A stretch of DNA of 64,000 nucleotides from Streptomyces sp. NRRL S-646 (GCF_000720765.1 NZ_JODC01000002.1:336716-400715); one strand, 5' to 3'. Shown: positions 40,662 through 50,337, counted from the first letter of the stretch. Made by a program: numbers and translations. Notes: generated from the sequence alone by a model not told the origin.

Positions 40662-43600
40662 ATGCTTTTGATTTCATGCCCGTGGTGCGGGCCCCGCGAC
40701 GAGGCCGAGTTCCACTACGGCGGCCAGGCCCACGTCCCGTATCCGGAGGACCCGTCGGCGTTGACCGACGAGGAGTGGGCCAAGTACCTCTTCTTCCGCG
40801 ACAACCCCAAGGGCCCCTTCGCCGAGCGCTGGAGCCACTCGGCGGGCTGCCGCCGCTGGTTCAACGCGGTACGGGACACGTCGACGAACGAGATCCTGGC
40901 GATATACCGGTCGGGGGAGGAGCGCCCGGAGACGGTTGCGCCGCGTCCCTTCACCTCTCAGCCCGGCTCGGCAACTCCAGCCCGTCCGGCGTTTGAGGAC
41001 GAGGCCCCTTCAGGGCCGAACGGGGGTCTGGGGGCGGAGCCCCCAGCACGGCACGACAGCCAACCTCACCGTCTGGCCACGGGGGGCCGAGTCGACCGCG
41101 GCACCCCCCTGACGTTCACCTTCGACGGCACCGAATACCAGGGCTTCCGCGGCGACACCCTGGCGTCGGCACTGCTGGCCAACGGAGTGATCGCCGCAGC
41201 GACCAGCATCAAGCTCGGCCGCCCCCGCGGCATCTTCTCGGCAGGCGTAGAAGAACCCAACGCCGTCATCCAGATCGAGGAACCCTTCCCCGAGCCGATG
41301 CTCCCGGCCACCACCGTCGAGCTCTACGACGGCCTGGTAGCCACCAGCCTCCCCGGCCAGGGCCGCCTCGCCACCCAACCGGACCCCGCCCGCTACGACG
41401 CCGTACACACCCACTGCGACCTGCTGATCGTCGGCGCCGGCCCGGCCGGCCTCGCGGCGGCAGCGGCCGCGGCAAGCAGCGGCGCCCGCGTCATCCTCGC
41501 CGACGACCGCCCCGAACTCGGCGGCAGCCTCCTCGGTACCGGCGAACTCCTCGACTGGGCAGCCGAGTTGGGTGCCCAGCTGGAGTCCGCCCCCGAGGTC
41601 CGCGTGCTGCGCCGTACCACCGTCTTCGGGTACTACGACGACAACCACCTCCTCGCCGTGGAGCGCCGCACCAACCACCTCGGCGCCCAGGCCCCTCAGA
41701 ACGTCTCCCGCGAGCGCGTCCACCGCATCCGCGCCCGCCGCGTCGTCCTCGCCACCGGCGCCCACGAGCGCTCGCTGGCCTTCGCGGACAACGACCGCCC
41801 CGGCATCATGCTGGCCGCCTCGGCCCGCACCCACCTGCACCGCCACGGCGTCCTGCCCGGCCGTCACGCGGTCGTGTTCACCACCAACGACAGCGCCTAC
41901 GCCGCCGCACTGGACCTCGCCGCGGCGGGCGTCCGGATCGCGGCGATCGTCGACACCCGCCCCGCACCGGGCGAGTGGGCGGACCGCGCCCGCGCGGCGG
42001 GCATCGAGGTGCTCGCCGGGTACGCGGTGACCGGCACGGAGGGCGAGGCGCGGTTGACCGCCGTGAGTGTGGCGCCGTTCGGAGAGACCGCGGCACAGCG
42101 GGAGTTCGACGCCGACCTGCTGCTGGTCTCCGGCGGCTGGAACCCGGTGGCGCACCTGTTCAGCCAGGCGGGCGGCAAGCTCCGCTACGACGAGGCGCTG
42201 GGCACCTTCGTGCCCGACGTCGTCCGGCAGGCCGTCGAGGTCGCGGGCAGCGCGAACGGCGTCTTCGACCTGGTCGCCGTGCTCGCCCAGGGTGCCGCCG
42301 CCGGTGCCCGCGCCATCGAGGCCGAGGGCTACACCCCGGACGCCCCGGCGCTCCCGGCCGTGCCCGCCCAGCCGCAGGCCACGCCTCCCATGCAGGTCTT
42401 CACCGTCCCCGGCCGCGAGGGCGCCCCCCGCTTCGTGGACCTCCAGCGGGACGTCACCATCGACGACCTGGCCCGCGCCACCGGCGCCGGCATGCGCTCG
42501 GTCGAGCACACCAAGCGCTACACCACGGCCGGCACCGCCAACGACCAGGGCAAGACCTCCGGCGTCCTGGCCGGCGGCGTGGTCGCCGACCTGCTCGGCG
42601 TGGACATCTCCGTGCTCGGCACGACCACCTTCCGGCCGCCCTACACGCCCGTCTCCTTCGCGGCCCTCGCCGGCCGGGACCGGGGCGTGCTGAGCGACCC
42701 GGTCCGCACCACCGCCCTGCACGGATGGCATGTCGAACACGGCGCGCTGTTCGAGAACGTCGGCCAGTGGAAGCGCCCCTGGTACTACCCCCAGGACGGC
42801 GAGGACATGGAGACGGCCGTACTGCGCGAATGCGCGGCCACCCGCGAGAGCGTGGGCTTCATGGACGCCTCCACCCTCGGCAAGATCGACGTCCAGGGCC
42901 CGGACGCCGGAGTCTTCCTCGACCTGCTCTACACCAACATGATGAGCACCCTGAAGGTCGGCATGATCCGCTACGGCGTGATGTGCAAGCCGGACGGCAT
43001 GGTCTTCGACGACGGCACGGTCATCCGCCTCGCCCCCGACCGCTTCCTGGTCACCACGACCACCGGTAACGCGGCGACCGTACTGGACTGGATGGAGGAG
43101 TGGCTGCAGACAGAGTGGCCTCAGCTGCAGGTCCACTGCACCTCGGTCACCGAGCAGTGGGCCACGGTTGCCCTGGTCGGCCCGAAGTCCCGCGACGTCC
43201 TCGGCTCGCTCGCACCCGAACTCGCCGTCTCCAACGACGACTTCCCGTTCATGGCCTGGCGGGAGAGTACCGTCGCGGGCATCGAGGCGCGCGTCTGCCG
43301 GATCAGCTTCTCCGGTGAACTCGCCTACGAGATCAACGTGTCGCCGTGGGAGGCGCTCGCTCTGTGGGAGGCGCTGTACGAGGCCGGCGCCCCGTACGGC
43401 ATCACCCCGTACGGCACCGAGACCATGCACGTCCTGCGCGCCGAGAAGGGCTACCCGATCATCGGGCAGGACACCGACGGCACGATCACCCCGCACGACC
43501 TCGGGATGAGCTGGGCGGTGTCGAAGAAGAAGCCGGACTTCATCGGCAAGCGTTCCTTCGCCCGCGCCGACACCCTCCGCCCCGACCGCAAGCACCTGGT

Positions 43601-43877
43601 GGGCCTGCTCCCGGAGGACCCCGGCACCTTCCTCCCGGAGGGCACCCAACTGGTCGCCGACAGCGAACTGCCCGCGCCACCCGTCCCGATGCTCGGCCAC
43701 GTCACCTCCAGCTACCGCAGCGCCGCCCTCGGCCGCACCTTCGCGCTGGCCCTGATCAAGGGTGGCCGGGAGCGCATCGGCGAGCGGCTGTACGCCCCTG
43801 TGGGCGACCGCCTGGTCCCGGTGACCGTCGCCGGCCCCGTCCTCTACGACCCCGAGGGAGCCCGCCGCGATGGCTGA
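40662..43877 (+). CDS. soxDA: Fused sarcosine oxidase delta-alpha subunit (SoxD-SoxA)
   Basis: One uninterrupted 1071-residue frame. Residues 1-90 are a SoxD subunit with the zinc ligands CPWCG ... HYGG ... HSAGC. Residues about 143-1071 are SoxA: an N-terminal ferredoxin-like fold (LTFTFDGTEYQGFRGDTLAS), NAD motif LLIVGAGPAGLAAAAAAASS, and a C-terminal GcvT-like folate domain (SFSGELAYEINVSPWEAL). The 105-130 linker is encoded by the family B repeat (PARPAFEDEAP). Between soxD and soxA no in-frame ATG, GTG or TTG exists, so SoxA can only be made as a fusion or from a CTG. Normally these are separate genes. Confidence 0.9.
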   Translation: MLLISCPWCGPRDEAEFHYGGQAHVPYPEDPSALTDEEWAKYLFFRDNPKGPFAERWSHSAGCRRWFNAVRDTSTNEILAIYRSGEERPETVAPRPFTSQPGSATPARPAFEDEAPSGPNGGLGAEPPARHDSQPHRLATGGRVDRGTPLTFTFDGTEYQGFRGDTLASALLANGVIAAATSIKLGRPRGIFSAGVEEPNAVIQIEEPFPEPMLPATTVELYDGLVATSLPGQGRLATQPDPARYDAVHTHCDLLIVGAGPAGLAAAAAAASSGARVILADDRPELGGSLLGTGELLDWAAELGAQLESAPEVRVLRRTTVFGYYDDNHLLAVERRTNHLGAQAPQNVSRERVHRIRARRVVLATGAHERSLAFADNDRPGIMLAASARTHLHRHGVLPGRHAVVFTTNDSAYAAALDLAAAGVRIAAIVDTRPAPGEWADRARAAGIEVLAGYAVTGTEGEARLTAVSVAPFGETAAQREFDADLLLVSGGWNPVAHLFSQAGGKLRYDEALGTFVPDVVRQAVEVAGSANGVFDLVAVLAQGAAAGARAIEAEGYTPDAPALPAVPAQPQATPPMQVFTVPGREGAPRFVDLQRDVTIDDLARATGAGMRSVEHTKRYTTAGTANDQGKTSGVLAGGVVADLLGVDISVLGTTTFRPPYTPVSFAALAGRDRGVLSDPVRTTALHGWHVEHGALFENVGQWKRPWYYPQDGEDMETAVLRECAATRESVGFMDASTLGKIDVQGPDAGVFLDLLYTNMMSTLKVGMIRYGVMCKPDGMVFDDGTVIRLAPDRFLVTTTTGNAATVLDWMEEWLQTEWPQLQVHCTSVTEQWATVALVGPKSRDVLGSLAPELAVSNDDFPFMAWRESTVAGIEARVCRISFSGELAYEINVSPWEALALWEALYEAGAPYGITPYGTETMHVLRAEKGYPIIGQDTDGTITPHDLGMSWAVSKKKPDFIGKRSFARADTLRPDRKHLVGLLPEDPGTFLPEGTQLVADSELPAPPVPMLGHVTSSYRSAALGRTFALALIKGGRERIGERLYAPVGDRLVPVTVAGPVLYDPEGARRDG
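40976..41049. repeat. Dispersed repeat, family B copy 2, inside the soxDA frame
   Basis: tccagcccgtccggcgtttg, gaggccccttcagggcc and the stem ctgggggcggagcccccag follow in order. It matches copy 1 at 27947-28023 in reverse orientation. Being read through in frame, it supplies the SoxD-SoxA linker. Confidence 0.88.
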
Positions 43878-44472
43878 CACCGCAATCACCGCCCCGCCCC
43901 GCAGCCCCCTGGCGCAGTACGCCGACCGCCTGGCCGCCGCGACCCGCACCTCCCAGGGGGCGGTCCGGCTGGCCGAACTCCCCTTCCTGGCCCAGGTGAA
44001 CGTCCGCCTCGACGCCAAGGGAGGCGCGGCCGACGCCGTCGGGCTCGCCCTGGGCCTGCAGCTGCCGCTCGAACCCAACACGGCCATCCGTGCGGGCGAG
44101 TTGACCGCGCTGTGGCTCGGCCCGGACGAATGGCTGGTGGTGGGCCCGCCGGGCAGCGAGCGGGACCTGGAGACCCGGATCCGGGCGGCCGTCGGGGAGG
44201 AGCCCGTCTCCGTCACCGACGTCTCCGCCCAGCGCACCACCCTCCTCGTCTCCGGCCCCAGCGCCCGCGACCTGCTGGCCCACGGCTGCGCGCTGGACCT
44301 GCACCCGCGTGCCTTCGGCGCCGGCCGCTGCGCGCAGACGACGCTGGGCCGCACACAGGTCGTCCTGGTGGCCAGGGACGAACCCGGGGCCGGATTCTGG
44401 GTGCTGGTCCGTTCGTCCTTCGCCGGCTACCTGACGGACTGGCTGCTGGACGCGGCGACCGAATACATCTGA
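43870..44472 (+). CDS. soxG: Sarcosine oxidase gamma subunit
   Basis: A 200-residue SoxG. LAELPFLAQVNVRLDAKG, TALWLGPDEWLVVGPPG, VTDVSAQRTTLLVSGPSARDLL and CAQTTLGRTQVVLV match the gamma family, which shares the GcvT-like fold. ATG at 43870 overlaps the end of soxDA by 8 bases. It completes the B-DA-G set and closes the operon. Confidence 0.93.
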   Translation: MADTAITAPPRSPLAQYADRLAAATRTSQGAVRLAELPFLAQVNVRLDAKGGAADAVGLALGLQLPLEPNTAIRAGELTALWLGPDEWLVVGPPGSERDLETRIRAAVGEEPVSVTDVSAQRTTLLVSGPSARDLLAHGCALDLHPRAFGAGRCAQTTLGRTQVVLVARDEPGAGFWVLVRSSFAGYLTDWLLDAATEYI

Positions 44473-44581
44473 CTACGCTGCAGGTGCCGACGGGCGCGGT
44501 GCGGCACCGCTCGTGCGACGTGGCCTCCGCCCTCCGCGGCGCAGGCCACGCCCGAGTGTCCGGCACCGGCCCCGAGGCAGG

Positions 44582-44738
44582 CCTCCCGCCCGGCGGTCTT
44601 CGGTGACATGACGACCCCGTCGGCCTCCAACGTCTGCACCACCTGGGCGAGTTGATCGGGCTCCGGGTCCTTGAGCAGGAAGCCGGCCGCGCCGGTCCGC
44701 AGCGCGGTGACGATGTACTCGTCGTCATTGTGCGTACG
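44582..44738 (-). pseudogene. Fragment of a response regulator receiver domain
   Basis: The minus strand encodes THNDDEYIVTALRTGAAGFLLKD then PEPDQLAQVVQTLEADGVVMSPKTAGREA. This matches residues ~80-130 of NarL/LuxR-type response regulators, including the conserved lysine of GFLLKD. No start, phosphorylation site or LuxR helix-turn-helix remains on either side. It is a remnant. The rest of the 457-base gap (44473-44929) shows nothing else recognisable, apart from the probable promoter of the next gene. Confidence 0.65.
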
Positions 44739-44929
44739 TCCGCGGCCGCACGTTCGGCTGCTGCTCGGCGCGCTGTCGCTCCGACCGCCTCATGAGACTG
44801 CACGGCAACGCACTCCCGCCACTCGGGGGGATCTGTCCCGGCGCCCGGCGGCCGTCCCCGCCAGGTGGCGGGGGAGGACCGGACACCCGCCGGATACCCC
44901 CTGCCCGAGCGCCTCTCCAGTCTGGGGAC

Positions 44930-46177
44930 ATGACCCGGAACGCAGATGACACGGCACTCGTGGCGCCCGACTCCGCACGGCCCGAGGGCCCGGCGAGCGA
45001 GCCGACCGGAGCTTCGCCGGCTCAACGCTCCCAGGCGGGCCGTCTGATCGGCGTGGACCTGGCCCGTGGCCTCGCGGTCTACGGCATGTACGCCGCCCAT
45101 GTCGGCCCCGACCCGGCCGAAGGCGGTGTCACCGGCCACCTGATGGAGCTGGCGCATGGCAGGGCCTCCGCCCTGTTCGCCTTCCTGGCCGGATTCTCGA
45201 TCATGCTGATCACGGGCCGGCGCACCCCCAGGACCGGCCGGGCGGGCCGCCAGGCCGTCGCCAAGGTCGTCATCCGGGCGCTGATCCTGCTGGCCCTGGG
45301 CACCGCGCTCACCCTGACCGGCACACCGGTCGAGGTGATCCTCGCCTTCTACGGCCTGTACCTCCTGCTCGTGCTGCCGCTGTACCGCCTCGGCGCCGGA
45401 ACGCTCGCGGTCATCGCGGCAGCGAGCACCCTGGTCCTGCCCCAGATCCTGTACGTCGTCCAGGGCTCCCTGAATGCCGCCGACGGCGGCCCGGGCGGCA
45501 TCTGGGCCTGGCCCGAGGGCGGCGACGGCATCGTCTCGCTGCTGTTCACCGGCAGCTACCCGGCGCTGACCTGGGTCCCGTTCGTCATCGCCGGCATGGC
45601 CGTGGCCCGCCTCGATCTCGCCGCCACCGCCGTACGCATCCGGCTGGCGTTCACCGGTGTCGGCCTCGCCGTCCTCGGCTACGGCGGCTCCTGGCTGGCC
45701 CTGCACCTCGTCCCCGGCGCCCTGTCGAAGCTGAGTTCCGGGGGCCCGGGCGAGGGCGGCTCGGCCGGGTCGGCCTGGTGGTCCGACACCTGGGGCTACC
45801 CGAACGGAGACACCCCGGCAGGCCTGCTGGTGGCCTCACCGCACAGTGAGACGACCCTGTCGATCGTGGCCAACGCCGGCCTGGCGATCGCGGTCCTGGC
45901 CGCCTGTCTCGCCGCGGTCGACGCCTTCCCGCGCTTCCACCGGCTCACCCGCCCGGTCATCGCGGTCGGATCGATGTCCCTGACGGCCTATGTGTTCCAC
46001 ATCGTCGGCATCCACGTCCTCGGCATCGAGGAACTGCCCGGCTCCCCGCTGCATGTGCTGCTCGGCTTCGTCGTCGCCGTGACCGTGTTCGCGACGCTGT
46101 GGGCCCGGTACTTCCGGCGCGGCCCGCTGGAGTGGCTGCTGGGCAAGGCGACCAGGGCCGCGGAACTCGTCCGCTGA
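44930..46177 (+). CDS. DUF418/heparan-alpha-glucosaminide acetyltransferase-like membrane protein
   Basis: A 415-residue polytopic membrane protein with about ten hydrophobic segments. It begins with the typical GRLIGVDLARGLAVYGMYAAHVGP and has SALFAFLAGFSIML, the YeiB/DUF418-type start, with DUF418 in the C-terminal third (MSLTAYVFHIVGIH). Such proteins are thought to transfer acyl groups across the membrane; the substrate is unknown. ATG at 44930 follows GGGGA. A bidirectional terminator separates it from the protease gene. Confidence 0.82.
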   Translation: MTRNADDTALVAPDSARPEGPASEPTGASPAQRSQAGRLIGVDLARGLAVYGMYAAHVGPDPAEGGVTGHLMELAHGRASALFAFLAGFSIMLITGRRTPRTGRAGRQAVAKVVIRALILLALGTALTLTGTPVEVILAFYGLYLLLVLPLYRLGAGTLAVIAAASTLVLPQILYVVQGSLNAADGGPGGIWAWPEGGDGIVSLLFTGSYPALTWVPFVIAGMAVARLDLAATAVRIRLAFTGVGLAVLGYGGSWLALHLVPGALSKLSSGGPGEGGSAGSAWWSDTWGYPNGDTPAGLLVASPHSETTLSIVANAGLAIAVLAACLAAVDAFPRFHRLTRPVIAVGSMSLTAYVFHIVGIHVLGIEELPGSPLHVLLGFVVAVTVFATLWARYFRRGPLEWLLGKATRAAELVR

Positions 46178-46182
46178 GCGGG

Positions 46183-46209
46183 CGGTGCGGGGGCCGCGCC
46201 CCCGCACCG
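46183..46209. terminator. Bidirectional hairpin terminator
   Basis: A perfect 12-bp stem CGGTGCGGGGGC (46183-46194) / GCCCCCGCACCG (46198-46209) with a 3-base loop, between two converging genes. Confidence 0.88.
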
Positions 46210-46222
46210 GGGCCCGTACCCG

Positions 46223-47599
46223 CTACACCCGCTGCCACAGGGCCGGAGTGCCCTCCGGCGACCAGGCACCCTGCGCCTGGTGGGTCTGCAGGCACTGGTA
46301 GCGCACGCCCGCAATGGTCACCGTGGCTCCGACCTCGTAGACCCGGCCGGCGGCCCATGCGTGCGCCGTGCCGGCGCCCTGCGGGGCGGGCGGGCCGGTC
46401 TGCACGGACGCGGTCTTCAGGGTGAGGCCGAAGGTGCTGAGGATCGGGTTGACCGGCTGGTAGAAGGTGGTTCCGCCGGTCGTGCAGTCGCCGGAGCCGC
46501 CGGAGGTGACGCCCTGCGCCTGGGCGCCGGAGAGGAACGGACCGCCGGAGTCACCCGGTTCGCTGCACACCGTGGTCCGGGTCAGGCCGTCGACGGTGCC
46601 CTGGGCGTAGTCGACGGACGCGTTGTGCTGCTGGATGGTGCCGCAGTGCCATCCGCTGGTGGAGCCGGAGCGGCAGACCGACGCCCCGACGAGCCCCTGG
46701 ACCGACCCGGCGACCTGAGTGTTCCTGCCGCCCGACCCCTTGACCTCGGCCGTGGCGGTCCAACCGCTGTTGACGGCCACCCAGGACATGTCCCTGCCGG
46801 GGAACGTGGACGCCTGGAACGTGCCCTGGTCTGCCTTGTTGTAGCCGGCGGTCTTGTCGCCTGCCTTGCCGCAGTGGCCCGCGCTGACGAAGCCCTGCTG
46901 CTGGCTCTTGGTGATGGAGAAGCCGATGGAGCAGCGGGCGGCGTTGTTGATGTAGTAGGCCTCGCCGCCGACGAGGTCCGCCATCAGCCGCGGCCGGTCC
47001 TTCGTCAGCCGGACCGCCACACCCCGGTCCTCCACCCCGGCGGCCTTGAGGAAGGCGGCGGCCGCCGACTGCCTCGTCGCCTCGACGACGACCCGGTTCT
47101 CCGGCACGTCGACGTACCAGACCGGGGTGTCGTGGGTCTTCACGCGGACGGCGGCAGCGTCCAGCTTCGCCTTGACGGCCTCCAGGGCGCTGAGCGGTGC
47201 CTTGACGACCACGGCCTTGGCGCCCTGCGCCTTGATGGCGGGCACGTCCTCCGCATGGGTGGTCGCGACGGTGAGCTCGGCGGAGGTCTTCCCGCTCACC
47301 CAGGCTCCGGCGAAGTGCCCGCCGAGGGCGTTGTGCAGCCTGCCCGCACGGGTGCCCGCCTCCTCCTCGTTGACCAGCCGGGTGGCCGCCTGCGCCCGCG
47401 TCAGATGCAGGTCGCGCTCCATCGCGCTCAGGATCTGCGCCGACGGTTTGTCGGCGCCGAGGGTCCGGGCCGCCGAGGGCAGGGGCCCCGGCGCGGGCGG
47501 CGGGGCGGCCGCCGCGACCGCGGGGAGCCCGGTGAGGACGAGGGTGCCGAGTGTGGCCAGGGCGGCGTGGTGCCTGCCCGCTGCATGTCTGCCGACCAT
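46223..47599 (-). CDS. Streptogrisin C-like secreted serine protease with C-terminal carbohydrate-binding domain
   Basis: A 458-residue preproprotein. AGGAGGT precedes ATG at 47599. Signal peptide (residues 1-35, ending AVAAAAP), a prosegment to about residue 190, then an alpha-lytic/S1E protease domain with catalytic His in SAGHCG, Asp in GRDMSWV and Ser in GDSGGPF. After a short Pro/Gly linker comes a CBM5/12-type chitin-binding module (WAAGRVYEVGATVTIAGVRY, then YQCLQTHQAQGAWSPEGTPA). The layout and length match streptogrisin C. It is secreted and probably acts on chitin-associated protein. Confidence 0.93.
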   Translation of the reverse strand: MVGRHAAGRHHAALATLGTLVLTGLPAVAAAAPPPAPGPLPSAARTLGADKPSAQILSAMERDLHLTRAQAATRLVNEEEAGTRAGRLHNALGGHFAGAWVSGKTSAELTVATTHAEDVPAIKAQGAKAVVVKAPLSALEAVKAKLDAAAVRVKTHDTPVWYVDVPENRVVVEATRQSAAAAFLKAAGVEDRGVAVRLTKDRPRLMADLVGGEAYYINNAARCSIGFSITKSQQQGFVSAGHCGKAGDKTAGYNKADQGTFQASTFPGRDMSWVAVNSGWTATAEVKGSGGRNTQVAGSVQGLVGASVCRSGSTSGWHCGTIQQHNASVDYAQGTVDGLTRTTVCSEPGDSGGPFLSGAQAQGVTSGGSGDCTTGGTTFYQPVNPILSTFGLTLKTASVQTGPPAPQGAGTAHAWAAGRVYEVGATVTIAGVRYQCLQTHQAQGAWSPEGTPALWQRV

Positions 47600-47817
47600 G
47601 CGGTGTACCTCCTGCTGAGTACGGGGGAGACTGAGGCGAATCCGTAGGCGGCCTTGCCGCAAAGGCCCGGAACGATGTCAAAGGCGAAGGTCTTTCGCGC
47701 TTTGGGGGACGCCGGGGGTGCCATGTGCAGTACTGCGGGCATGGGTGAGCGCCGGTCGGCGGCAGTGCGAAGGCGACCGTCTCGGCAGGAACGCTTCGTG
47801 GCGGTGGGGCCCGTCGG

Positions 47818-49050
47818 CTACAGGCTGACGACGACCAGCGCCGTGTCGTCGGTGTTGCCCGTGGCGGGGAGAAGGTCGGCCAGCAGGGCGTCGGCCAGAG
47901 CCTCGGGAGTGGTCCGCCGGTGGCGGGCCAGGCAGTCGGTGAGGCGGCCCAGGCTGGTGTCGATGTCCTCGCTACGGCGCTCGATCAGACCGTCGGTGTA
48001 CAGCACGAGGGTGTCGCCCTCCGCGAAGGGCACACGGGCCTGCGGCCGTGCGACGCGGCCCGGGCGTGCGTCGATCGGCGGGTCGGTGGCCTGGTCCAGG
48101 AAGGACACGGTGCCGTCGGGGTGCAGCACGGCGGGCGGCGGATGGCCGGCACAGCTGTACGTGATGCTGCGCCCGACCCAGTCGATGAAGGTCGTCGCCA
48201 CCGTGGCGGACTCGGCCCCGTCGACGGAGCAGGCGTACATGTCGAGGGCCTCCAGGGCCTGCGCCGGTCCGTCGGCGACCCGGGTGGCCGCGCTCAGCGC
48301 GCTGTGCAGCTGCCCCATGGCGCAGGCCGCCGCCAGACCGTGGCCGACGACATCGCCGACCGCGACCGCCATACGGTCGTCCGGCAGGTCCACGAGGTCG
48401 TACCAGTCGCCGCACACGTTCAGGTCACCGATGGCGGGCCGGTAGCGCACCGCCGCCTGATGAGGACCGAGATGCCTCGGGGTGGGCATCATCGCCGTCT
48501 GCAGGGCCAGAGCGACCTCACGCTCGTGGGCGTGGGCCCTGCGCAGCCGCTCGTTGACCTCCTGCAGCTCCCGGGCGCGGGTGTAGAGCTCGGCCTCCAG
48601 CACGCTTGCCCGGTCGCTGTCGGTCAGGCTGCCGCGGGCGCGCAGGAGCTCGGTGACCTCCTCCACCCGGTGCACGACCAGCACCACCTTCCCGTCCGGG
48701 CCGAGGACGGGCGCGTTGACCGGGCTCCAGAAGTGCTCCTGCCAGTGGCCGGGCCGCTGGGCGTCCTCGATGTCGTAGCGGAGCACCGCCATGGTGTCCC
48801 GCTCGCCCGTGGCCACCACGCGCAGCATCGACTCCCGGGTCTCCCGCATGCCGGCCGCGGCCGGATCGTTCGGGTTCTCCGGAAAGACATCGAAGATGTA
48901 GCGGCCCAGCAACTGCTCACGAGTGCGCCCGGCCAGCTGCGCGAAGTCGTCGTTGACGTCGACGTACACCAGCTCGGGCGTCAGCAGCGCCACCATGCCG
49001 GGCAGGGCCTGGAAGACCGCCGCGTAGTCGATCGGTTGCGGTTTCCTCAT
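47818..49050 (-). CDS. PAS domain-containing PP2C (SpoIIE-type) phosphatase
   Basis: A 410-residue regulator: a PAS domain (residues 10-130; LVYVDVNDDFAQLAGRTREQ), a helical linker with coiled-coil character (150-185), and a SpoIIE-type phosphatase domain (VCGDWYDLVDL, AVGDVVGHGLAAACAMG, SCAGHPPP, VLYTDGLIE, and terminal TDDTALVVV). Acidic metal ligands are present. It presumably dephosphorylates an anti-sigma antagonist in response to a PAS signal. There is no HATPase domain. Confidence 0.92.
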   Translation of the reverse strand: MRKPQPIDYAAVFQALPGMVALLTPELVYVDVNDDFAQLAGRTREQLLGRYIFDVFPENPNDPAAAGMRETRESMLRVVATGERDTMAVLRYDIEDAQRPGHWQEHFWSPVNAPVLGPDGKVVLVVHRVEEVTELLRARGSLTDSDRASVLEAELYTRARELQEVNERLRRAHAHEREVALALQTAMMPTPRHLGPHQAAVRYRPAIGDLNVCGDWYDLVDLPDDRMAVAVGDVVGHGLAAACAMGQLHSALSAATRVADGPAQALEALDMYACSVDGAESATVATTFIDWVGRSITYSCAGHPPPAVLHPDGTVSFLDQATDPPIDARPGRVARPQARVPFAEGDTLVLYTDGLIERRSEDIDTSLGRLTDCLARHRRTTPEALADALLADLLPATGNTDDTALVVVSL

Positions 49051-49162
49051 GTGCTGCCTGCCTTGGCGCCAACCATCAGTGTGTTCCCACGATAGAAGCG
49101 AATACGGCGGGCGGCCTGGGCTTGTGGTTCCTCGGACGTCAGTGCTGGTTCACAGCCGACCG

Positions 49163-49813
49163 TCAGCTGTGGGGCTGTGTCGCTGTCTTCGTCCTCGCCG
49201 CCATGCGGGTCGCCGCGTCGTGGAGCAGCCGCGCGTGCAGCTCGAACATCGCCACCAGGTCGACGGCCGCACCGTTGATCTCCCGGTGCACGAACAGGCC
49301 GTCGGCGCCGGCGAGGGCGTAGCTGGTCAGGGTCTGTACGTCGGCCTCGGCCAGGTCGGGGAACAGTTCCCTGACCACATCGGCAGTCCTCTGATGGGCG
49401 ATGTCGCGGACCTGCAGGAACACCGTCCGGCCTCGCGGCTCCGTGGGGCGGCGCTCCAGGGCGAGCATCAGGCCGAGACGCAGGAAGTCGGGGACGTCGA
49501 CCAGCGCCTTCGCGACGTTCGCCGCCATCGCAGTGACCCGCTCCAGCGGCGTACCGTTCTCTGCGCCCGGCAGCGCGACCGCCGCCAGCCAGCTCTCGAA
49601 GCTGCGCTCGATGACCGCGGCGATCAGGTCGTCCTTGTCCTTGAAGTGCCAGTAGATCGAGCTGGCCGGCAGCCCGCACTTGGCGCTGACCGCCGCGATG
49701 GACGTGCCCTCGTAGCCGCGCTCGCCCGCGATCTCCACGGTGGCGTCGAGAATGCGGCGGCGGGACTCCACACCGTTCGCACGCTGCTTCCGCCCGGTGG
49801 TCCCCCTGGTCAT
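49163..49813 (-). CDS. TetR-family transcriptional regulator (intact paralogue)
   Basis: A 216-residue TetR protein. The helix-turn-helix spans residues 18-60 (ILDATVEIAGERGYEGTSIA, then CGLPASSIYWHFKDKDDL). The C-terminal ligand domain is closely related to the pseudogene at 10618-11057. An operator-like palindrome lies upstream at 49851. It is probably autoregulatory and may still control the aromatic island through the matching site at 11115. Confidence 0.92.
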   Translation of the reverse strand: MTRGTTGRKQRANGVESRRRILDATVEIAGERGYEGTSIAAVSAKCGLPASSIYWHFKDKDDLIAAVIERSFESWLAAVALPGAENGTPLERVTAMAANVAKALVDVPDFLRLGLMLALERRPTEPRGRTVFLQVRDIAHQRTADVVRELFPDLAEADVQTLTSYALAGADGLFVHREINGAAVDLVAMFELHARLLHDAATRMAARTKTATQPHS

Positions 49814-49850
49814 GTGCGCCTCTTCAGTTCGTACAGGGCTGATGAACCCA

Positions 49851-49872
49851 CTCTAATTGGAGCAGGCGCTAC
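49851..49872. promoter_or_regulatory. Operator-like palindrome upstream of tetR
   Basis: CTCTAATTGGAG (49851-49862), 4 bases, CGCTAC (49867-49872). This matches the core and right arm of the 32-bp operator at 11115-11146; the left outer arm is degenerate. Confidence 0.65.
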
Positions 49873-49979
49873 AGAAGCGGGGAGCCCGGGTGCGGCCTTC
49901 GGAGCGGGGCGGGACGGGTACGGGGCGCGGCAGGCCGGCGGCGGCACGCCCGTTCAGGCGCGCCCGAGCGACGTCGATC

Positions 49980-50276
49980 ATGCGGGCGGTGAACGAAGGC
50001 ACGGCGGAGGAGGCGTTCCGCCTGATCGACGAGAACCACGCCCAGCTCCTCGAAGACCGCCGGACGCTGCAGGCGGTGGAGAGCGCCCTCCGCGACCTGG
50101 AACCCACCACGGCGGCCGAGCGGCCCGCGACGCTGCGCCGCGACCCGCTGACCGGGTACCGCGTCTCCGACGAGTCCGACGTGCTGTCCGACTGGCGCAG
50201 CCGGCCGGCCGCCCGTGGGCGGGCGATGCTGACGGGTGCCGCCGAGCTGGAGGGGTACCTCCGCAGACGTGGCTGA
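49980..50276 (+). CDS. Small hypothetical protein
   Basis: A 98-residue frame from ATG at 49980 (a longer frame begins at 49857 inside the TetR operator region). It is not recognised with confidence. Residues 10-40 (AFRLIDENHAQLLEDRRTLQ) are helical and resemble the C-terminal coiled coil of MerR regulators, but there is no DNA-binding domain. The tail RRDPLTGYRVSDESDVLSD has no obvious family. It could be a remnant or a small independent protein. Confidence 0.4.
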   Translation: MRAVNEGTAEEAFRLIDENHAQLLEDRRTLQAVESALRDLEPTTAAERPATLRRDPLTGYRVSDESDVLSDWRSRPAARGRAMLTGAAELEGYLRRRG

Positions 50277-50337
50277 GACTCCTGCGTCGCCGGGGGCACC
50301 GCTGGAATTGACGAGCGGTCGCCGCCAAGGTGGTGCC

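Noticed and set aside
44473..44929. A small gene in the gap after soxG
   Set aside because: Only a response regulator fragment without a start, active site or DNA-binding domain is recognisable; other short frames there lack ribosome binding sites and family resemblance.
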